From contig CAJTPN010000002.1 of NCBI GenBank assembly GCA_910578185.1, forward strand, positions 1 to 64,000: DNA of 64,000 nucleotides. The letters are read 5' to 3'. Below, in pieces: positions 60,711 through 64,000 of the stretch. The notes below the pieces were generated by a model, which had not been told where the DNA came from, ran no database searches, and worked only from the letters and a program-made list of their open reading frames with translations. The translations under genes were made by a program, and so were the position numbers. This stretch comes from an uncultured Acetatifactor sp. (GTDB lineage Bacteria > Bacillota > Clostridia > Lachnospirales > Lachnospiraceae). How positions within the stretch are numbered: the first letter of the stretch is position 1; each line of letters starts with the position of its first letter.

Positions 60711-62396
60711 ATGATTGTAGGAATTGATTTGGGCACTACCAACAGTTTGATAGCATATTTTACGGAAGACGGTCCCAGAATCATTCCCAACAGGCTGGGG
60801 AAAAATCTGACCCCTTCTGTTGTGAGTGTGGACGAAGAGGGAAATGTGTATGTGGGGGAGACAGCCAGGGAACGGATGAGCCTCTATCCTGATTCTGTGG
60901 CCCAGACCTTTAAGAGAAGTATGGGTACGGAACGGGAATACATCTTAAGCGGCAGGCATTTCAAGCCGGAGGAGTTGTCCAGTATTGTGCTCCGATCACT
61001 GAAAGAGGATGCGGAGAGCTTCCTTGGGGAAGCGGTTACGGAGGCCGTGATCAGTGTGCCGGCTTACTTTGACGATAAGAGAAGAAAGGCCACGAAACGG
61101 GCGGGGGAGCTTGCCGGTCTGAAGGTTGAGCGGATGATCTCGGAACCTACGGCTGCAGCGGTGGCATATGGGCTGTATGACAAGACAAAGGATACCCGCT
61201 TTCTGGTATTTGACCTGGGCGGCGGTACTTTTGACGTTTCCATTCTTGAGCTATATCACAATATATTGGAGGTGCGGGCCGTGGCGGGGGATAATTACCT
61301 GGGCGGCGAGGACTTTACGGAAGTGATGGCAAAGCTCTTTCTTCAGAAGGCCAAGCTTACCATGCAGGGACTGTCTGAGAAGGAACAGGTGCGGCTCTAC
61401 CGCGAATCGGAAAAGGCAAAATGCATGATCAGCGATTCGGATAAGGTGACAGTGAGCTTTTTGCATCAGGATGAAATGCTGGAACAACAGATCACTTACC
61501 GGGAGTACGAGGAAGCATGCGAAGAACTCTTGATGAAAATCCGGGAGCCGGTGAAAAAAAGTCTTGCGGACGCCGGATTGAAGCTGGGGGATATCGATGA
61601 AGTGATTCTGATTGGAGGCGCCACCAGGCTGTCCATTGTCAGGGATTTTTTGATACGGTTGTTTCGGAAATTTCCGGATACCAAATTAAATCCGGATGAG
61701 ACTGTGGCGTTGGGAGCGGCTGTCCAGGCGGCGATGAAGGAACGCAGGGAAGAGGTTAAGGAAGTGATATTGACGGATGTCTGTTCCTTTACGCTGGGCA
61801 CGGAAGTGGTGGTGGAATATGAAGAGGGTAAATATGAGGACGGAAGGTTTTGCCCGATTATAGAACGCAATACGGTCATACCTGCCAGTCATACGGAACG
61901 CCTGTATACCGTGAGAGATAATCAGGATAAGGTTCGGGTGAGAGTATTGCAGGGAGAAAGCCGGTTTGCCAGGAATAATCTGTTTCTGGGAGAATTGGAG
62001 ATTGAGATCCCCAAGGGACCCAAGGGCAGGGAATCGGTGGACGTGACGTATACATACGATATTAATTCGCTGCTGGAGGTTCAGGTGACGGTGGTGTCCA
62101 CCGGAGAGAGCCGTAAAATGATTATTAAGGGACAGGATAATCAGATGACCGAGGAAGAGGTCAGGAAGCGGATGGAGGAACTTGCCTATTTGAAAATTCA
62201 GCCCAGGGACTATGAGGAGAACCGTTTGGTACTGCTTCGGGCGGAGCGTATGTATGAAGAGGCTCTGGGGGAACGCAGACGCAGACTGGATCAATATATC
62301 ACTGTTTTTGAAACCGCGTTGAAACGGGGAGATCACGATGAGATTATGGATACGAGAGCAGCCCTGTGCGAAGTGCTGGAGGATGAGGACGAATAA
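60711..62396 (+). CDS. hscC: Hsp70-family chaperone, HscC type
   Basis: A 561-residue Hsp70, shorter than DnaK (about 610-640) and close to E. coli HscC (556). ATPase motifs: IVGIDLGTTNSLIAYF, VISVPAYFDDKRRKATKRA, FDLGGGTFDVSILEL and EVILIGGATRLS. The substrate domain is shortened and the lid is small. The frame is open 30 codons further upstream, but ATG 60711 begins the ATPase core directly, and AAGGAT sits before it. It follows the J-like TPR gene after a terminator, so it has its own, poorly defined promoter. Confidence 0.92.
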   Translation: MIVGIDLGTTNSLIAYFTEDGPRIIPNRLGKNLTPSVVSVDEEGNVYVGETARERMSLYPDSVAQTFKRSMGTEREYILSGRHFKPEELSSIVLRSLKEDAESFLGEAVTEAVISVPAYFDDKRRKATKRAGELAGLKVERMISEPTAAAVAYGLYDKTKDTRFLVFDLGGGTFDVSILELYHNILEVRAVAGDNYLGGEDFTEVMAKLFLQKAKLTMQGLSEKEQVRLYRESEKAKCMISDSDKVTVSFLHQDEMLEQQITYREYEEACEELLMKIREPVKKSLADAGLKLGDIDEVILIGGATRLSIVRDFLIRLFRKFPDTKLNPDETVALGAAVQAAMKERREEVKEVILTDVCSFTLGTEVVVEYEEGKYEDGRFCPIIERNTVIPASHTERLYTVRDNQDKVRVRVLQGESRFARNNLFLGELEIEIPKGPKGRESVDVTYTYDINSLLEVQVTVVSTGESRKMIIKGQDNQMTEEEVRKRMEELAYLKIQPRDYEENRLVLLRAERMYEEALGERRRRLDQYITVFETALKRGDHDEIMDTRAALCEVLEDEDE

Positions 62397-62435
62397 GGGC
62401 AATTTCTTGTTGCAGGGAGGTTTAACGCAGGTGGC

Positions 62436-63161
62436 ATGAAGATTGCGGTGATAGAGGACGAAAAAGTGCATCGGGATTTACTTTTTGCCTATGTTGAGCG
62501 ATGGGGAACAGAGGCGGGGAAGCCGGTTGTGCTTTATGGTTTTGAGAACGGTGACGCTTTCTGGTTTCAATATGATGGGGAAAGCAATTTTGATATTATT
62601 TTTATTGATATTCAGATGCCTGGGATGAACGGAATGGAACTGGCACACAAAATCAGGGAGAAAGATGAAGATATCGTGATTGTGTTTACAACGGGTATGA
62701 AGGATTATCTGGAAGAAGGATATGAGGTGGAGGCCCTGTATTATCTTGTGAAACCATTAAAGGAAGAGAAGGTGAGAGAATGCCTTCAAAAGGCCTCTGC
62801 CCGCAGGAGGCGGGAACGATTTTTGGTTCTGCATGTGGAGGGGGAAGCTTTGAAGGTCCGTGAAGAATCCGTTAATTATGTGGAAGCCAGGGGACATGGC
62901 TGCGTTTTAGGCAGAAGACAGGACACGCCGATAGAGGTGAGGGAAAGTATTTCGGAGATGGAAAAGCTGCTGGAAGGCGATGAGTTCATTAAATGTCATC
63001 GTTCTTACCTGTGTCGTATCGGCAATATTTATCGCATTGAGAAATATGATATTATTTTTGATGACGGAAGTCGTATTCCTGTCAGCAGACGACTGCATCA
63101 ACAGGTGAATCGGAGATTCATCACGTATTTCCGAAAGGGAGAGCAGCCGCTGGATTTATAG
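62436..63161 (+). CDS. LytTR-family response regulator (AgrA/VirR type)
   Basis: A 241-residue transcription factor. The receiver domain (1-115) has the acidic pocket VIEDE and the phospho-acceptor Asp in FIDIQMPGMNG, a Thr in VFTTG and the Lys in YYLVKPL. The LytTR DNA-binding domain (about 135-235) contains VNYVEARGHGCVL and FIKCHRSYLCRIGNIYRI. The sensor kinase gene follows within 50 bases. Its targets are unknown. The start is behind an AGGTTT-like weak site but the frame and motifs are clear. Confidence 0.93.
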   Translation: MKIAVIEDEKVHRDLLFAYVERWGTEAGKPVVLYGFENGDAFWFQYDGESNFDIIFIDIQMPGMNGMELAHKIREKDEDIVIVFTTGMKDYLEEGYEVEALYYLVKPLKEEKVRECLQKASARRRRERFLVLHVEGEALKVREESVNYVEARGHGCVLGRRQDTPIEVRESISEMEKLLEGDEFIKCHRSYLCRIGNIYRIEKYDIIFDDGSRIPVSRRLHQQVNRRFITYFRKGEQPLDL

Positions 63162-63207
63162 ATGGAATTTTGCCGGAGACTGGAAGAAAACGGAGATTTT
63201 GAGCATT

Positions 63208-63930
63208 ATGGAGGCGTTATTGTTTTGTGCGTCCGGAGTGATGATCATATTGGTGTTTTTACTAATAAGGCATTATATCGCTTCACTTGTGGACAGACGA
63301 ATTTCACAGTATCAAAACGATTTGATGGAGAGGCATATGGAAGAGGTAGAGCATATGTATCGTCTGACAAGGGGATGGCGTCATGATCTGAAAAGTCATC
63401 TTCAGACCATGAAGGCATATATATATTTGAAAGAATATGATAAACTGGATCATTTTTTAAATGAACTGGATACGGATCTTGAGACGCTGGATCATGTCGT
63501 TAAGACAGGCAATGTGGCGATGGATACGGTGTTAAACAGTAAGCTGTCGCTTGCTCGTTCTCAAAACATTCATGTGGAGGCAAAGGCAATCATACCTGGA
63601 GAACTCAGGATATCGTCCGTGGATTTAAGCGTGATCGTGGGAAATCTGATGGATAACGCCATGGAGGCATGTATGAAAATGGAGGATGAAAGTCAGAGGA
63701 TCCTTAGAGTTTATATTGATGTGCTGAAGGGGCAGCTGTATATTTATGTAATGAACTCCGTAAACGAAAGACCAAAGAGAATGGGAAGGCTTTATCAGAC
63801 CACTAAGAACAGCCGGGAACATGGCTTCGGACTGCTGCGTATAGATAAAGTGGTGGAAAAATATCACGGCTATCTGGATCGGCAAAATGAGGAGGGCGTT
63901 TTTGTCACGGAGGTAATGCTGCCCTTATAA
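63208..63930 (+). CDS. GHKL-type sensor histidine kinase (AgrC-like, single span)
   Basis: A roughly 240-residue kinase partner of the LytTR regulator. Only one membrane span (about 2-24, ALLFCASGVMIILVFLLIRH) precedes the cytoplasmic part, so the big multi-span sensor of AgrC is missing. The phospho-acceptor His lies in WRHDLKSHLQTMK; the ATP site has NLMDNAMEAC and EHGFGL. It either senses inside the membrane or pairs with another sensor. The start may be TTG 63199, which lies closer to GGAG, or ATG 63208, chosen here. The last 70 bases of the window hold nothing I can support. Confidence 0.9.
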   Translation: MEALLFCASGVMIILVFLLIRHYIASLVDRRISQYQNDLMERHMEEVEHMYRLTRGWRHDLKSHLQTMKAYIYLKEYDKLDHFLNELDTDLETLDHVVKTGNVAMDTVLNSKLSLARSQNIHVEAKAIIPGELRISSVDLSVIVGNLMDNAMEACMKMEDESQRILRVYIDVLKGQLYIYVMNSVNERPKRMGRLYQTTKNSREHGFGLLRIDKVVEKYHGYLDRQNEEGVFVTEVMLPL

Positions 63931-64000
63931 AAATCAGATGGCAATCCTGGAATCGCCGGGACTGTGTTACCGGTTATTTTATATGGATTTACAGGCACAT

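Noticed and set aside
1..64000. Prophage or large integrated element
   Set aside because: No phage structural, integrase or lysis genes; only the IS remnants at the left edge.

Overview
The window reads as chromosomal DNA of an anaerobic, Gram-positive Clostridia bacterium, most likely Lachnospiraceae. The reasons are strong AGGAGG-type ribosome sites, sigma-A promoters with 17-base spacers, A/T-rich intergenic DNA, a large 2-hydroxyacyl-CoA dehydratase activase-type protein, a single-chain class II glycyl-tRNA synthetase, the era-yqzL-recO order, a tRNA without encoded CCA, and several families typical of Lachnospiraceae (DUF5662, DUF4349, DUF1015 beside serA). The species cannot be fixed from the sequence alone.

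Layout. 1-730: the 5' part of an IS256-family element, cut by the window edge, which seems to have landed in an IS66-type tnpA gene. 0.9-6.7 kb: cell-envelope genes (SH3/NlpC-P60 hydrolase, CapA-like protein), then a GH13 debranching-enzyme homologue without catalytic residues, a DUF5662 protein and a cysteine-rich small protein. 6.7-13.7 kb: housekeeping genes (ABC-F ATPase, YbaK deacylase, lactonase, aroC, tgt, yajC). 13.8-18.6 kb: branched-chain amino acid genes leuB-ilvD-ilvB, with a candidate structured RNA between leuB and ilvD. 18.6-28.1 kb: L,D-transpeptidase, serC-serA, DUF1015, glgB and an MscS channel. 28.3 kb: tRNA-Thr(CGT). 29.0-33.6 kb: a membrane chemoreceptor followed by two ankyrin-repeat proteins. 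33.7-42.2 kb: acetyltransferase, TrpB2-type synthase, a repeat-rich leader, an SNF2 helicase and a 761-residue protein with a predicted cyclic-nucleotide-binding-like N-terminus. 42.4-49.1 kb: the 1425-residue activase, then a rhomboid-like zinc protein, a truncated sigma-like protein and an unknown protein. 49.2-57.3 kb: M16C peptidase, DUF4349 protein, era, yqzL-like, recO, a lipoprotein and glycyl-tRNA synthetase. 57.5-63.9 kb: a giant TPR protein with a degenerate J-like head, an HscC-type Hsp70, and a LytTR regulator with a GHKL sensor kinase.

How the genes work together. leuB, ilvD and ilvB give most of the valine/leucine route. serC, serA and (by known association) DUF1015 relate to serine synthesis. 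glgB makes glycogen branches, while the GH13 homologue at 3.7 kb may bind glycogen without cutting it. tgt-yajC and era-yqzL-recO are conserved housekeeping pairs or trios. Several proteins look like degenerate or rewired versions of known families: the GH13 without D/E/D, the rhomboid without Ser/His, the sigma without promoter-reading regions, and the J-like head without HPD. These, with the chemoreceptor-ankyrin locus and the leuB-ilvD RNA candidate, are the least explained parts. No CRISPR array, prophage or rRNA operon was seen.
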